A stretch of 64,000 nt of DNA, taken from assembly GCA_015067495.1 (NCBI GenBank), contig SVMI01000001.1, forward strand, positions 310,001 to 374,000, given 5' to 3'. A program made the position numbers and the translations under genes. Positions within the stretch are counted from its first letter, which is position 1; every line of letters begins with the position of its first letter. Shown piece by piece: positions 9,600 to 18,730 of the stretch. The notes below the pieces were generated by a model. That model was not told the DNA's origin. It saw only the letters and a list, made by a program, of their open reading frames with translations, and did no database searches. The DNA is from Oscillospiraceae bacterium (GTDB lineage: Bacteria > Bacillota > Clostridia > Oscillospirales > Oscillospiraceae).

Positions 9600-11966
9600 T
9601 TACTTTTTACGGGAGAATAGCATTTCAATACCCTTGACCAGCCGGGAAAGTCCTCTATAAACAAGGGGCGGTACGATTAGCAGGGCAATGAAAATAAGAT
9701 TTTCGGTGAGCGTTCCGAAATGGAAGCTGAAGAAGCCCGGAAACGCCACAAAGCAGAGGGCGATCGCCAGTGCCATCGCAGCCACAAGGATGCGGCGGAT
9801 CAGGTTATAGGGCTTGCAGGTGTGGTGCAGCACCACCAGTCCGCCCATACAGATCAGCGCGGTGCAGACCGTGGATGCCATCGCCTCCGGCAGACCGAGA
9901 AGGGGCATCAGCAGCTGTGCAAGGGTCACTGTTACCAGACTGGTCAATCCGCCGGGCAGGGAACGGCGCAGGACGGTGGGCAGGAATTTGCCCGTGACCC
10001 GCTCGTAATTCGGCTCCATCGCCAAAAAGAAGGAGGGAACACCGATGGTCAGCACGGAAATGACCGACAGCTGGATCGGCTCCAGCGGATACGCCCAGCC
10101 CAGCAGCAACGACAGCAGGGAAAGGCTCAGCGACACAATATTTTTTACAATGAACAGCGACGCGGCGCGGTTGATGTTGTTGATCACCCGGCGTCCCTCG
10201 CCCACGATGGCGGGCATTGCGGCAAAATCCGACTCCAGCAGCACCAGCTGCGCCACCTGCGAGGCGGCTTGCGCGCCGGATGCCATGGCGACAGAACAAT
10301 CCGCAGCCTTCATTGCCAGCACGTCGTTGACGCCGTCGCCTGTCATGGCGACCGTATGCCCCGCAGCTTTCAGGGCGGCGATCAGCTTTTTCTTCTGGTC
10401 GGGGGTCACACGACCGAAGACGGTACATTCCGTCGCGGCGCGGATCAGGGCTTCGTCGGTGGTGAGGGTAGAGGCGTCCACGTAATTTTCAGCCCCTTCG
10501 ATGCCGGCGCGCAGTGCCACCTGCGACACGGCAAGGGGGTTGTCGCCGGAGATGACCTTGATGGTCACACCCTGCTCCTTAAAATAGCGGAAGGTATCCC
10601 GGGCGGCGGGACGGATGCGGTTGGATAGCACGATCAGTGCCAATGGCTGCAGCTTGCCCGGCTCTAAAATGCCGGTCAGCTCACCGCTGAGCTGCGCCAC
10701 AAGCAACACACGGCTGCCCTGCTTTGACCAGCCTTCCACCTGCTCCCGCAGCTCGGCGTAGCGGTGCGCCATCACAAACTCCGGCGCACCTACGATAAAT
10801 GTGCCGTGGCTGCGGAAGACCGTAGCACTCCATTTTGTTTCGGATGTAAAGGGGATGCGGCGCAGACACTCCCAGTTGGTTTCGCCGCGAAACAGCTCCG
10901 TCATGGCACGGGCGGTGTCGTTTTCGGGGTCAGCACTGCCGTAGATGGCGGTGAGGATCTGCTCCAGCCGCTCCGGGGGATCTTGGGTCAGAGGTACGAT
11001 CTGCTCCACCTCCATGGCGGCTTCGGTGATCGTGCCGGTCTTATCCACGCACAGAACATCCACATGCGCCAGGGACTCGATGCAGTTCAGATCCTTCACA
11101 AGCACCTTGTCACGGGTCAGCTTCAGGCTGGATGCTGCCATGGCAACGCTGGTCAGAAGATAAAGACCCTCCGGGATCATGCCGATCAGAGCGGCGACCG
11201 TGCCTTCGGCACTGTCGGTCAAGCCATTTTGAAGGATGTAAAATTCCTGATAGAAAAGCGCCAGTCCCACGGGAATCAGGGCGATGCCCACAAAGCGGAT
11301 CAGCTTGTCCAGCGCGGTCATCATCTCGGATTTGGCGGCGTGGGGGTCTTTTTTGGCTTCGAGGGCAAGCCGTGAAGCAAAGGAATCAGCACCCACAGCG
11401 GTCAGCCGGGCGCGGCATTTGCCCGACACCACAAAGCTGCCGGAGAGGAGGGTTTCACCCGCTTGGCGGGTCACCGCGTCCTCCTCGCCGGTGACGAGGG
11501 CTTCGTTGACCTGCACGCTGCCGGAAAGGATCAGGGCATCGGCGCAGATCTGGTCGCCCACCACATATTCCACGATGTCATCCCGCACCAGAGCTTCGGA
11601 GGAGATCAGCTCCGTCACGCTGTCGCGCAGGACGTGGATCTTTTCCGCTGCCACGAGGGTCAGCTTGTCCACTGCCCGCTTGGCGCGGATCTCCTGATAG
11701 CAGCCGATGGCGATGTTGCAAAGCACCACCACCAGAAAGGTCATGTTTTTGATCGACGAGCCGGCGACTGCCAGCAGGAGCGCCAGCACAGCGAAAACAA
11801 GGTTGAAGAAGGTCAGAAGATTTTTGGCAATGATCTGCCATTCCGACCGGGAGGCACTGGAAACCGTGCCGTTTGACCAGCCTTTTTCGATGCGCTCGTG
11901 AACCTCGGCGGCGGTCAAGCCTACGGAAGGATCGGTTTGTATGGGAGAAAGGGGTTGTCTTTGCAT
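9600..11966 (-). CDS. Cation-transporting P-type ATPase
   Basis: The start at 11966 follows AAGGAG; an upstream in-frame ATG at 12014 would overlap the previous gene. The 788-residue protein has the P-type signature VDKTGTIT (phosphorylated Asp), the actuator motif TGEEDAV, the hinge TGDGVNDVLAMKAAD, and about ten membrane helices, with IPEGLYLL in M4. The IPEGL form without a CPC or heavy-metal domain argues for a Ca2+/Mg2+-like or CtpE-like enzyme rather than a copper pump; the ion is not determined. It is 11 nt downstream of the thiamine pyrophosphokinase gene, in one operon. Confidence 0.85.
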   Translation of the reverse strand: MQRQPLSPIQTDPSVGLTAAEVHERIEKGWSNGTVSSASRSEWQIIAKNLLTFFNLVFAVLALLLAVAGSSIKNMTFLVVVLCNIAIGCYQEIRAKRAVDKLTLVAAEKIHVLRDSVTELISSEALVRDDIVEYVVGDQICADALILSGSVQVNEALVTGEEDAVTRQAGETLLSGSFVVSGKCRARLTAVGADSFASRLALEAKKDPHAAKSEMMTALDKLIRFVGIALIPVGLALFYQEFYILQNGLTDSAEGTVAALIGMIPEGLYLLTSVAMAASSLKLTRDKVLVKDLNCIESLAHVDVLCVDKTGTITEAAMEVEQIVPLTQDPPERLEQILTAIYGSADPENDTARAMTELFRGETNWECLRRIPFTSETKWSATVFRSHGTFIVGAPEFVMAHRYAELREQVEGWSKQGSRVLLVAQLSGELTGILEPGKLQPLALIVLSNRIRPAARDTFRYFKEQGVTIKVISGDNPLAVSQVALRAGIEGAENYVDASTLTTDEALIRAATECTVFGRVTPDQKKKLIAALKAAGHTVAMTGDGVNDVLAMKAADCSVAMASGAQAASQVAQLVLLESDFAAMPAIVGEGRRVINNINRAASLFIVKNIVSLSLSLLSLLLGWAYPLEPIQLSVISVLTIGVPSFFLAMEPNYERVTGKFLPTVLRRSLPGGLTSLVTVTLAQLLMPLLGLPEAMASTVCTALICMGGLVVLHHTCKPYNLIRRILVAAMALAIALCFVAFPGFFSFHFGTLTENLIFIALLIVPPLVYRGLSRLVKGIEMLFSRKK

Positions 11967-11977
11967 GGTTTTTCTCC

Positions 11978-12610
11978 TTACAACAGGGTCGGCAGACCGC
12001 AGGAAACATCCCACAGAAGCAGCAGCGTGCCGCTTTTGACGGAAATCTCCGCGCTTTGACCGATGAAATGGTTGCTCACGCCCAGCGGATAAGAGGACGA
12101 CAGCGTGCCGTTTTCCAGCGTGTATTGAAGACCCCGGATGCTGACACCCTCTGCGTCGCGTCCGAGGCAGAATGCGGAGAGAATGCCGGTGGCATTGGCG
12201 GGAAAACGAAGAGATTTGTTGCCGATGGCGGTAGCGATATAATCCTTGCCGATGAGCCAGCCCTGCGCGCCCTGCTCTGACAGGTAGGCAAGGGACTGGA
12301 AATTGGCGACGGTGTGATCCAGTCGGCTGCCATCCAGCCCGCCGTAGAGGTAAAACTCCCGGCAGCCACGGGAAAGACCGTGGCGGATGGCGAGCATCAG
12401 GTCGGTATCGTCCTTTTCCACGGGGTGAACCTCCGCACCCTCCGGCACGAAGCCGAGGGAGTCGAAATCGCCCAAAATCACGTCGGGTTTTCTGCTTAAT
12501 TTGTCGAAATGGCGCAAGCCGCCGTCGGCAGCGATGACCAGCGCATCGTCACAGATGGGGGCGATCAGCCGGTCAAAGCCGGCAGCGCCAAAGATCACAC
12601 AGGTGTCCAT
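11978..12610 (-). CDS. thiN: Thiamine pyrophosphokinase
   Basis: A 210-residue thiamine diphosphokinase, which converts thiamine and ATP to thiamine pyrophosphate. The catalytic N-terminal domain shows AADGGLRHF, ILGDFDSLG, DDTDLMLAI and GGLDGSRLDHTVAN; the C-terminal thiamine-binding beta domain follows from about residue 135. Together with the thiT transporter at 46463-47122, which has a TPP riboswitch, it supports thiamine salvage. No riboswitch is seen upstream of this gene. First gene of an operon with the P-type ATPase. Confidence 0.95.
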   Translation of the reverse strand: MDTCVIFGAAGFDRLIAPICDDALVIAADGGLRHFDKLSRKPDVILGDFDSLGFVPEGAEVHPVEKDDTDLMLAIRHGLSRGCREFYLYGGLDGSRLDHTVANFQSLAYLSEQGAQGWLIGKDYIATAIGNKSLRFPANATGILSAFCLGRDAEGVSIRGLQYTLENGTLSSSYPLGVSNHFIGQSAEISVKSGTLLLLWDVSCGLPTLL

Positions 12611-12636
12611 CGCGACCTCCTTCGTCTTTTTTTCTT

Positions 12637-12664
12637 ATTTTAACACAGGAACGCCAAAAGGCAA
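12637..12664 (-). promoter_or_regulatory. Possible promoter of thiN-ATPase
   Basis: On the minus strand TTGCCT (12664-12659) and TAAAAT (12642-12637) have 16-nt spacing. Moderate match. Confidence 0.4.
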
Positions 12665-12701
12665 ACAGATATTGTAATAATTTGGAATTTTCCACATTTC
12701 T

Positions 12702-12812
12702 GTCATCCCGAGCGGAGTAAAACGAAGTCGAGGGATCTTCGCACGGATTTCACTGCAGATGCAGCAGAAAGTGCGTAGATTCCTCGACTCGGCAAGCCTC
12801 GCTCGGAATGAC
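12702..12812. repeat. Interspersed palindrome of a second type (GTCATCCCGAGCGG)
   Basis: It begins GTCATCCCGAGCGGAG and ends GCTCGGAATGAC, with inner inverted arms GTCGAGGGATCTTCGCAC and GTGCGTAGATTCCTCGAC. It shares the outer GTCAT...ATGAC ends with family A but has a different core. It fills most of the 230-nt interval between thiN and the lipid kinase gene. Confidence 0.8.
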
Positions 12813-12843
12813 ATCCGTTTTGCGGGAGATGGTTCTGCAATTA

Positions 12844-13770
12844 TCAAATATTAACAGGAGCTTTCAGCTTGTATGTAAGACCCTTGGGGAAGAAAAAGCG
12901 CAGCTTTTCCGTTGCAAGGCGGATGTCGAAGGTCTTTGCCACACGCAGCTCGCCGTCCAGATTGGCGGGGGTGTCCTTGTCGCAGCGGATCACGATGCGA
13001 TCGGTCTTCACATGGCGGATCAGCTTCGGCAATGAGGCGTACTGTCCGTTTTTGAACTTGCCGATCACCTGCGCGACCTTGAGTCGGGAGACCTTTTCGA
13101 TCAGCAGCACATCCAGCAGACCGTCCTCCGGGTCAGCCTCCGGCACTGGATTGAAGCCGCCGCCGTAAAAGCGTCCGTTGCAGGCACAGACGAGGGTCAG
13201 GTCTCTGTCGATGGTTTCGCCGTTGACCTCCACCACGTAATGCTCCGAAATGCCCCGGATGACGTTGACGATTGTGGAGACCGCGTAGGCGCGGAAGCCG
13301 CTGAGCAGGGGGATGCGTTTGTAGTTGGCAACGTCCGTGCCGATGCGGGCATCCAGACCCACAGAGCAGATGTTCAGGGAGAGGTCGTCGTTGCAGCGGA
13401 TCAGGTCAAAGGTGGCTTCCTCGGCGTCCAGCAGTTTTTCAATGTCGAAAAATGCCTTCGGGTCGGAAAACAGCTTGACGAAATCGTTGCCGCTGCCGCC
13501 GGAGAAGACAGAAACAGCTGCATTGTCGTAGCCCGCCGCACCCGCTGCCACTTCGTTGAGTGTGCCGTCGCCGCCGCAGGCATAGATGCGGTAATCGTCG
13601 CCGGTCTGCGCCGCTTCCCGGGCAAGACGGCAGCACTCGCCGGGGGCAGAGGAAACTTCGATCCGATAGTCAAGCCCCCGTGTCCTGCATGCCTCGTGGA
13701 TGGCGGCAGAATATTGCTTTGTGCGGTTGCGGCTGCCTGCCGCGGGGTTGATGATAAACAGGTGCTTCAT
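12844..13770 (-). CDS. Diacylglycerol kinase-family lipid kinase
   Basis: The start at 13770 overlaps the stop of the upstream methylase gene (ATGA). The 308-residue protein has the DagK/LCB5 catalytic pattern: FIINPAAGSRNR (residues about 5-16), CGGDGTLNEVAAG (ATP-binding GGDGT) and SGGSGNDFVK. The C-terminal half is the usual beta-sandwich. These cytoplasmic enzymes recycle diacylglycerol to phosphatidic acid (DgkB) or phosphorylate related lipids; the lipid substrate cannot be read from sequence. It appears to be the last gene of an operon with the RlmL-like methylase. Confidence 0.9.
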   Translation of the reverse strand: MKHLFIINPAAGSRNRTKQYSAAIHEACRTRGLDYRIEVSSAPGECCRLAREAAQTGDDYRIYACGGDGTLNEVAAGAAGYDNAAVSVFSGGSGNDFVKLFSDPKAFFDIEKLLDAEEATFDLIRCNDDLSLNICSVGLDARIGTDVANYKRIPLLSGFRAYAVSTIVNVIRGISEHYVVEVNGETIDRDLTLVCACNGRFYGGGFNPVPEADPEDGLLDVLLIEKVSRLKVAQVIGKFKNGQYASLPKLIRHVKTDRIVIRCDKDTPANLDGELRVAKTFDIRLATEKLRFFFPKGLTYKLKAPVNI

Positions 13771-14906
13771 CGTTTTTCCTCTTTTCGGCGAATGTCGGTG
13801 TACATATAGTAGTCGCACTTGATCATGCCGTTGTAGAGCTTGCGCTTTTTGTCAGCGCGGCGACCGAAATAATGCTCAAACTCCGGCTCGGAGGTGATGA
13901 TATACTTTTTCCAGCCGTCGGCGAATTTCAGGTGACGACCCAGTGCGGCGTAAAGACCCTGCGCGCTGCGCTGCTCCATCATCCGCTGACCGTAGGGCGG
14001 GTTGCAGATCAGGATGCCGGAGTCGGTGGGCAGGCTCATCTTGGTGGCATCGCCGTCCCGGAACTCGATGAAGCCTGCCATGCCTGCCTTGCGGGCGTTT
14101 GCCATGGCGAGGGAGATGCACTTGGGGTCGTTGTCCGAGCCGAGGATGCGGTAGTGGCCGTGAAATTCCTTATCAAAGGCTTCACTGCGGACAAACTGCC
14201 ACGTTTTTTCGTCCATCCACTGGAATTTCTCCGCGGCAAAGCGGCGGTTCAAGCCAGGAGCGCGGTTCTTGGCGATCAGCGCCGCTTCGATGGGGATCGT
14301 GCCGGAGCCGCAGAAGGGATCCCACAGAAACTCCCGACCCCGATAGCGGGTCAGCTGGATCATAGCGGCGGCGAGGGTCTCCCGCAGGGGGGCGTCGTTG
14401 CCCACAGCACGGTAGCCCCGCTTGTGCAGACCTGCGCCGGAGGTGTCGAGGTACAGCTGCACCCGGTCATTCATGATGGAAAACTGCAGCTGGTACTTTT
14501 CGCCGTCCTCGGGAAGCCAGCTCATGTGATATTTCTCACCAAGGCGCTTGGATGCTGCCTTTTTGACGATCGCCTGACAGTCGGGAACGGACATCAGTTG
14601 GCTGTTCAGGCAGTGACCCTTCACGGGGAACACACCGTTTTTGGGGATGTAATCCTCCAGATTGGTCTGATACACGCCCTGAAACAGCTCCTCGAAGGTC
14701 TTGGCGGGAAAATCCGCCAGCACGATCAGCACCCGCTCTGCGGTGCGCAGAAAGAGATTTGCCCGGGCGAGGGTGGTTTCGTCGCCGGAAAACAGCACTC
14801 TGCCGTTTTCTACACGGACATTTGGAATGTCAAGTCGGCGCAGCTCATCGCCTGCAATGCCCTCGAGTCCAAACAATGTGGGGGCAGCAAATTCAAATTG
14901 ACCCAT
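13767..14906 (-). CDS. THUMP-domain RNA methyltransferase (RlmL-like)
   Basis: The start at 14906 follows GGAGG by 5 nt. The 379-residue protein has an N-terminal ferredoxin-like/THUMP region (about 1-160) and a UPF0020 Rossmann methylase with DPFCGSGTIPIEAAL (SAM-binding) and the catalytic CNPPYGQRM. This architecture is that of RlmL/YpsC, which methylates N2 of a guanosine in 23S rRNA using SAM. It overlaps the lipid kinase gene by 4 nt. Confidence 0.92.
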   Translation of the reverse strand: MGQFEFAAPTLFGLEGIAGDELRRLDIPNVRVENGRVLFSGDETTLARANLFLRTAERVLIVLADFPAKTFEELFQGVYQTNLEDYIPKNGVFPVKGHCLNSQLMSVPDCQAIVKKAASKRLGEKYHMSWLPEDGEKYQLQFSIMNDRVQLYLDTSGAGLHKRGYRAVGNDAPLRETLAAAMIQLTRYRGREFLWDPFCGSGTIPIEAALIAKNRAPGLNRRFAAEKFQWMDEKTWQFVRSEAFDKEFHGHYRILGSDNDPKCISLAMANARKAGMAGFIEFRDGDATKMSLPTDSGILICNPPYGQRMMEQRSAQGLYAALGRHLKFADGWKKYIITSEPEFEHYFGRRADKKRKLYNGMIKCDYYMYTDIRRKEEKR

Positions 14907-14943
14907 AGTTCCTCCAAAAGTGATCAAATCTTCATAAGTGATG

Positions 14944-14971
14944 GTAGGGCGGGAGCAAGCACCCGCCCTAC
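14944..14971. repeat. GTAGGGCGGG palindrome
   Basis: A compact perfect inverted repeat GTAGGGCGGG-N8-CCCGCCCTAC lies between queH and the RlmL-like gene. Confidence 0.75.
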
Positions 14972-14976
14972 GTGAT

Positions 14977-15522
14977 TTACGGGATGATTTTCGACGGCTT
15001 CAGGTACCGTTCCTGCTCGGAAAAGACGCAGCCGCAGTATTTTTGCATATAGAAGCCCAGCTCCCGGGCTTTTTCCTGCCCTGCCTTGAAATAGGGGCGG
15101 AAGTCCCGGTAGAGAAACTCCACGCCGTATTCATGGGCAGCACGCTCTGCGATTTCCCGCATCAGCTCGTGGTTCTGATAGGGACTGATGAACAGCGACG
15201 AGGTGAAGCTGTCGAAGCCACCCTCTTTTGCCTGCCGGGCGGTCTCGAAAAGGCGCATTTCGTAGCACTTGACGCAGCGATGTTCAATATCCTCCGCGAC
15301 TTCCCGCACAAAGGGGCGCAGCCCGTAATCGTCCCGCTCGATCAGCGGCAGCTCGATGGTGGCGGCGTAGTCCCGCAGCGTGTTGCGGCGGGCGCGGTAC
15401 TCGGTAAAGGGGTGGATGTTGGGATTATACCAAAATCCCGCCACCGCAAAACCGTCAGTGCGCAGCACGTCAATGCATTGGTTGGCGCAGGGGGCACAGC
15501 AAATATGAAGCAAGGTCTTCAT
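14977..15522 (-). CDS. queH: Epoxyqueuosine reductase QueH
   Basis: The start at 15522 follows GGAGG; in-frame codons upstream belong to the leader. The 181-residue protein matches QueH (formerly DUF208), the non-cobalamin epoxyqueuosine reductase for the last step of queuosine modification in tRNA. Conserved cysteines are visible: HICCAPC at residues 6-12, HRCVKCYEMRL in the middle, and KYCGCVFSE near the end, expected to hold an Fe-S cluster and a second metal site. It is monocistronic or read into the RlmL-like gene past a short palindrome. Confidence 0.95.
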   Translation of the reverse strand: MKTLLHICCAPCANQCIDVLRTDGFAVAGFWYNPNIHPFTEYRARRNTLRDYAATIELPLIERDDYGLRPFVREVAEDIEHRCVKCYEMRLFETARQAKEGGFDSFTSSLFISPYQNHELMREIAERAAHEYGVEFLYRDFRPYFKAGQEKARELGFYMQKYCGCVFSEQERYLKPSKIIP

Positions 15523-15552
15523 AAATTCCTCCAAAAGGCTCTTATTTATACA

Positions 15553-15581
15553 ATTATAGCACGATTTCCGCGGCTTTACAA
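15553..15581 (-). promoter_or_regulatory. Promoter of queH
   Basis: On the minus strand TTGTAA (15581-15576) and TATAAT (15558-15553) have 17-nt spacing, 30 nt before the start. Confidence 0.7.
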
Positions 15582-15604
15582 GGGGAAAGGTCATGTATTC
15601 CCAT

Positions 15605-15715
15605 GTCATCGCGAGGGAGCAATGCGACCGTGGCGATCTCCCGGTACAAAGTTGCGATTCTGAAGACTGCCGCAGGAGATTGCCACGTCACCCCTACGGG
15701 GTTCCTCGCAATGAC
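15605..15715. repeat. Interspersed imperfect palindrome (family A, copy 3)
   Basis: GTCATCGCGAGGGAGC at one end and TTCCTCGCAATGAC at the other, with matching inner GATCTCCCGGTA and GGAGATTGCCAC arms. Confidence 0.85.
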
Positions 15716-15760
15716 ATGTAGATTTGTGACGTTTGCGATAGAAAGAACGGTCTCCACAAT

Positions 15761-15790
15761 AGAAAAGCCGCCGTCCCGAAGGACGGCGGC
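15761..15790 (-). terminator. Terminator of gap
   Basis: On the minus strand a 10-bp perfect stem GCCGCCGTCC/GGACGGCGGC with a TTCG loop is followed by TTTTCT. Confidence 0.9.
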
Positions 15791-15805
15791 AAAAGTGTAA
15801 TTCAA

Positions 15806-16828
15806 TTACAGCAGGGTGGAGAAGTGCTTGATGGTGCGAACCATCTGAGAAACGTAGGAGTTCTCGTTGTCGTACCAAGAAACGACCTGAACCTGAGTCA
15901 TGCCGCCGGGCAGCTTGTTGACCATGGTCTGGGTAGCGTCGAACAGGGAGCCGAAGGTCATGCCGATGATGTCGGAGGAGACGATCTCGTCTTCGGTGTA
16001 GCCGTAGGACTCGGTGGTAGCAGCCTTCATGGCAGCGTTGATCTCTTCCTTGGTGACTTCCTTAGCGACAACAGCGTTCAGGATGGTGGTGGAACCGGTG
16101 GGAGTGGGGATTCTCTGAGCAGCGCCGATCAGCTTGCCGTTCAGCTCGGGGATAACCAGACCGATTGCCTTAGCAGCACCGGTGGAGTTGGGAACGATGT
16201 TGATCGCACCGGCGCGGGAGCGGCGCAGGTCGCCCTTTCTCTGGGGACCGTCCAGAATCATCTGGTCGCCGGTGTAAGCGTGGATGGTGCACATAATGCC
16301 GGACTCGATGGGAGCCAGATCGTTCAGAGCCTTAGCCATGGGAGCCAGACAGTTGGTGGTGCAGGAAGCAGCGGAGATGATGTTGTCTTCCTTGGTCAGG
16401 GTCTCGTGGTTGACGTTGTAAACGATGGTGGGCAGATCGTTGCCTGCGGGAGCAGAGATAACGACCTTCTTAGCACCTGCGTCGATGTGAGCCTGTGCCT
16501 TAGCCTTGGAAGTGTAGAAGCCGGTGCACTCCAGAACGACGTCGACGTCCAGCTCGCCCCAGGGCAGCTCAGCGGCGTTAGCCTTGGCGTAGATGGTGAT
16601 CTTCTTGCCGTCGACAACGATGTTATCCTCGCCAGCCTCGACAGTGTGGGTGCCGAAGGGAGCTGCGTATGCGCCCTGAGTGGAGTCATACTTCAGCAGA
16701 TGAGCGAGCATCTTGGGGGAGGTCAGGTCGTTGATGGCGACAACCTCAAAACCCTCAGCACCGAACATCTGACGGAAAGCCAGACGACCGATACGGCCAA
16801 AACCATTGATAGCAACTTTAACAGACAT
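15806..16828 (-). CDS. gap: Glyceraldehyde-3-phosphate dehydrogenase, type I
   Basis: The start at 16828 follows GGAGG. The 340-residue enzyme has the NAD-binding [14 protein letters not shown] at the start, the active-site [12 protein letters not shown] with its catalytic Cys, and [12 protein letters not shown] near the C-terminus. It oxidises glyceraldehyde 3-phosphate to 1,3-bisphosphoglycerate in glycolysis. It stands alone here, without the usual pgk-tpi-pgm neighbours, behind a strong promoter and its own terminator. Confidence 0.98.
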   Translation of the reverse strand: MSVKVAINGFGRIGRLAFRQMFGAEGFEVVAINDLTSPKMLAHLLKYDSTQGAYAAPFGTHTVEAGEDNIVVDGKKITIYAKANAAELPWGELDVDVVLECTGFYTSKAKAQAHIDAGAKKVVISAPAGNDLPTIVYNVNHETLTKEDNIISAASCTTNCLAPMAKALNDLAPIESGIMCTIHAYTGDQMILDGPQRKGDLRRSRAGAINIVPNSTGAAKAIGLVIPELNGKLIGAAQRIPTPTGSTTILNAVVAKEVTKEEINAAMKAATTESYGYTEDEIVSSDIIGMTFGSLFDATQTMVNKLPGGMTQVQVVSWYDNENSYVSQMVRTIKHFSTLL

Positions 16829-16884
16829 GGTGATTTCCTCCAATTTTCATTGCTGCTTTTTGCAGCATAAAATAATAATTTCTT

Positions 16885-16939
16885 GGGTCATGACGACCCC
16901 ATACGACGTTATTATACTACACAAAAACCCTATTGTAAA
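16885..16939 (-). promoter_or_regulatory. Promoter of gap with adjacent inverted repeat
   Basis: On the minus strand TTTACA (16939-16934) and TATAAT (16916-16911) are 17 nt apart. An inverted repeat GGGTC-N5-GACCC (16885-16899) lies just downstream of the expected transcription start and could be an operator; the regulator is not identified. Confidence 0.7.
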
Positions 16940-17005
16940 GTATGTCTTTTGCACAAATAGATACTTTTTTACCAATTCGGATTGGGTTTTCTGAACAATT
17001 TCAAA

Positions 17006-17040
17006 GAAAAACCGCCCCGGGTGTTCCCGGGACGGAAAAA
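17006..17040 (-). terminator. Terminator after the HPr-like gene
   Basis: On the minus strand CCGTCCCGGG/CCCGGGGCGG forms a GC-rich stem with loop AACA, followed by T5. The A5 on the other side would also allow function on the plus strand. Confidence 0.8.
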
Positions 17041-17043
17041 GAC

Positions 17044-17280
17044 TTATTCGCAAAGGAACTTGCAGACCTTCTGCTGGAAGGTGCGCAGTGCCTGAATATC
17101 GCAATCGGCATGTACATGCAGGGGGCGGGAATAGTCAAGGCTGACCATGCCCATGAAGCTCTTTGCGTTTACCTGCTGCACGTCGTTTCCCACAAGAACG
17201 GGGAAGGGTTGGACAGTTGCCAGAGAGATGAACTCCTGCACATCCTGAAAGGAACGAAGGGAAATATTAAATTCCTGCAT
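17044..17280 (-). CDS. HPr-like protein lacking the phosphocarrier histidine
   Basis: The start at 17280 follows AGAGGAG; codons upstream in frame have no ribosome site. The 78-residue product keeps the second half of HPr, VNAKSFMGMVSL, with Ser41 at the position of the regulatory Ser46. The first half has no GLHARP loop: the place of His15 is Ser10 and no histidine occurs before residue 70. It therefore cannot pass phosphate in the PTS but could be a serine-phosphorylated regulator like Crh, which also lacks the histidine. It sits next to gap, with its own promoter and terminator. Confidence 0.75.
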   Translation of the reverse strand: MQEFNISLRSFQDVQEFISLATVQPFPVLVGNDVQQVNAKSFMGMVSLDYSRPLHVHADCDIQALRTFQQKVCKFLCE

Positions 17281-17360
17281 AGATCGGTTCTCCTCTGTAC
17301 AAAGCAAAATTTTTCGTGTATAATGAAGGATAAGCTGCAAAACGCACTTTCCATGAAAGA

Positions 17361-17389
17361 ATTATAGCAAAAAGGATGACATTTTGCAA
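17361..17389 (-). promoter_or_regulatory. Promoter of the HPr-like gene
   Basis: On the minus strand TTGCAA (17389-17384) and TATAAT (17366-17361) have 17-nt spacing. Confidence 0.7.
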
Positions 17390-17447
17390 TCGGACAGTTT
17401 GGACGATGTTTACAATTTAGACAGTAGAAATTTGGTGAAAATGACGA

Positions 17448-18728
17448 ATGAAATTTGCTTTTTATACACTCGGCTGCAAAACAAACCAATATGAGACCCA
17501 AGCCATGGAGCAGCTTTTGCGCCAGCGTGGACAGGAGATCGGCAGCTTTGACAGTCCGTGTGACGGATACATTATCAACACCTGCTCGGTGACGATGGTG
17601 GCGGATAAGAAGAACCGCGCCGTCATCCGCCGCTGCCGCAAGGAGCATCCCGATGCGGTGATCGGTGTCTGCGGCTGCTACACCCAGCATGATGCCGACG
17701 CGGTGCGGAAGCTGGGGGTGGACGTGATCGGCGGCAGCGCCGGGCGCGGGGAATTTGTGGAAATGCTGCTGCGCTCTGCGGAAGAAAAGGTGCGTCTGGA
17801 GAAGCTGGATGAAGCTCTGCGCCGCCGGGAATTTGAAATTCTGCCTGCCGGCGGACTGGAGGGGCGTACCCGTGCCATGCTGAAGGTGCAGGACGGCTGT
17901 GTCAATTTCTGCTCCTACTGCATTATCCCCTACACCCGCGGGCCGGTACGTTCCGCACCACTGGAGCTGCTGGTGGCGCAGGCGAAGGAGCTTGCGGCGC
18001 GCGGCTATCGGGAGATCGTGCTGACGGGCATCGAGATCGCCGGCTGGGGCGGGGATCTTCCCGGCAAGCCGCCCATGGCGGACATGGTGTCGGCAATTTG
18101 CGAGGCAGTGCCAGATCTGCGGGTGCGGTTGGGAAGCTTGGAGCCGCGGGTGGTGACGGAGGAATTTTGTATAAAAATGTCCCAATATCCGAATCTCTGC
18201 CCCCAGTTCCACCTCTCCATGCAGAGCGGCTGCGACACGGTGCTTGCGCGGATGAAGCGCAAATACGACACCGCCCGTTACGCCGAAAGTCTGCGGCTTT
18301 TGCGAAAGTTCTTCCCCGGCTGCGCTATCACCACGGACATGATCGTGGCGTTCCCCGGCGAAACAGAGGAGGAATTTGCTGCAAGTCTCGCTTTTATCGA
18401 AGCCTGCGCCTTTGCGGATATGCACATTTTCCCCTATTCCCGCCGACCCGGAACACCGGCGGACAAGATGCCCGGTCAGCATGACAATGCCACCAAGGAG
18501 CAGCGCAGTCGCGCCGCCATCGAAATCGCGGAGCGGATGAACAAGACTTACCGGGAGAAGCTCGTCGGTTCTGTGCAGCAGGTGCTTTTTGAGGAGACCG
18601 AGGGGGCATATGACGTGGGTCATGCGCCCAATTATGTAAAAATCTACGTCAAAGCCGCGGGGCGGCACAATGAAATTGCCGACGTGCGGATCACGGGTCT
18701 GTACCAAGACGGATTATTGGGAGAATAA
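17448..18728 (+). CDS. mtaB: tRNA t6A37 methylthiotransferase MtaB
   Basis: A 426-residue radical-SAM methylthiotransferase that adds a methylthio group to t6A37 of tRNAs reading ANN codons. The N-terminal MTTase domain supplies three cluster cysteines in TLGCKTNQYE, NTCSVT and GVCGCY; the radical-SAM core has CVNFCSYCIIPYTRG (CxxxCxxC). A C-terminal TRAM-like region follows. The C-terminal and N-terminal patterns fit MtaB (t6A type) rather than MiaB. The next gene starts 2 nt after its stop, also a tRNA quality gene. Confidence 0.95.
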   Translation: MKFAFYTLGCKTNQYETQAMEQLLRQRGQEIGSFDSPCDGYIINTCSVTMVADKKNRAVIRRCRKEHPDAVIGVCGCYTQHDADAVRKLGVDVIGGSAGRGEFVEMLLRSAEEKVRLEKLDEALRRREFEILPAGGLEGRTRAMLKVQDGCVNFCSYCIIPYTRGPVRSAPLELLVAQAKELAARGYREIVLTGIEIAGWGGDLPGKPPMADMVSAICEAVPDLRVRLGSLEPRVVTEEFCIKMSQYPNLCPQFHLSMQSGCDTVLARMKRKYDTARYAESLRLLRKFFPGCAITTDMIVAFPGETEEEFAASLAFIEACAFADMHIFPYSRRPGTPADKMPGQHDNATKEQRSRAAIEIAERMNKTYREKLVGSVQQVLFEETEGAYDVGHAPNYVKIYVKAAGRHNEIADVRITGLYQDGLLGE

Positions 18729-18730
18729 CC

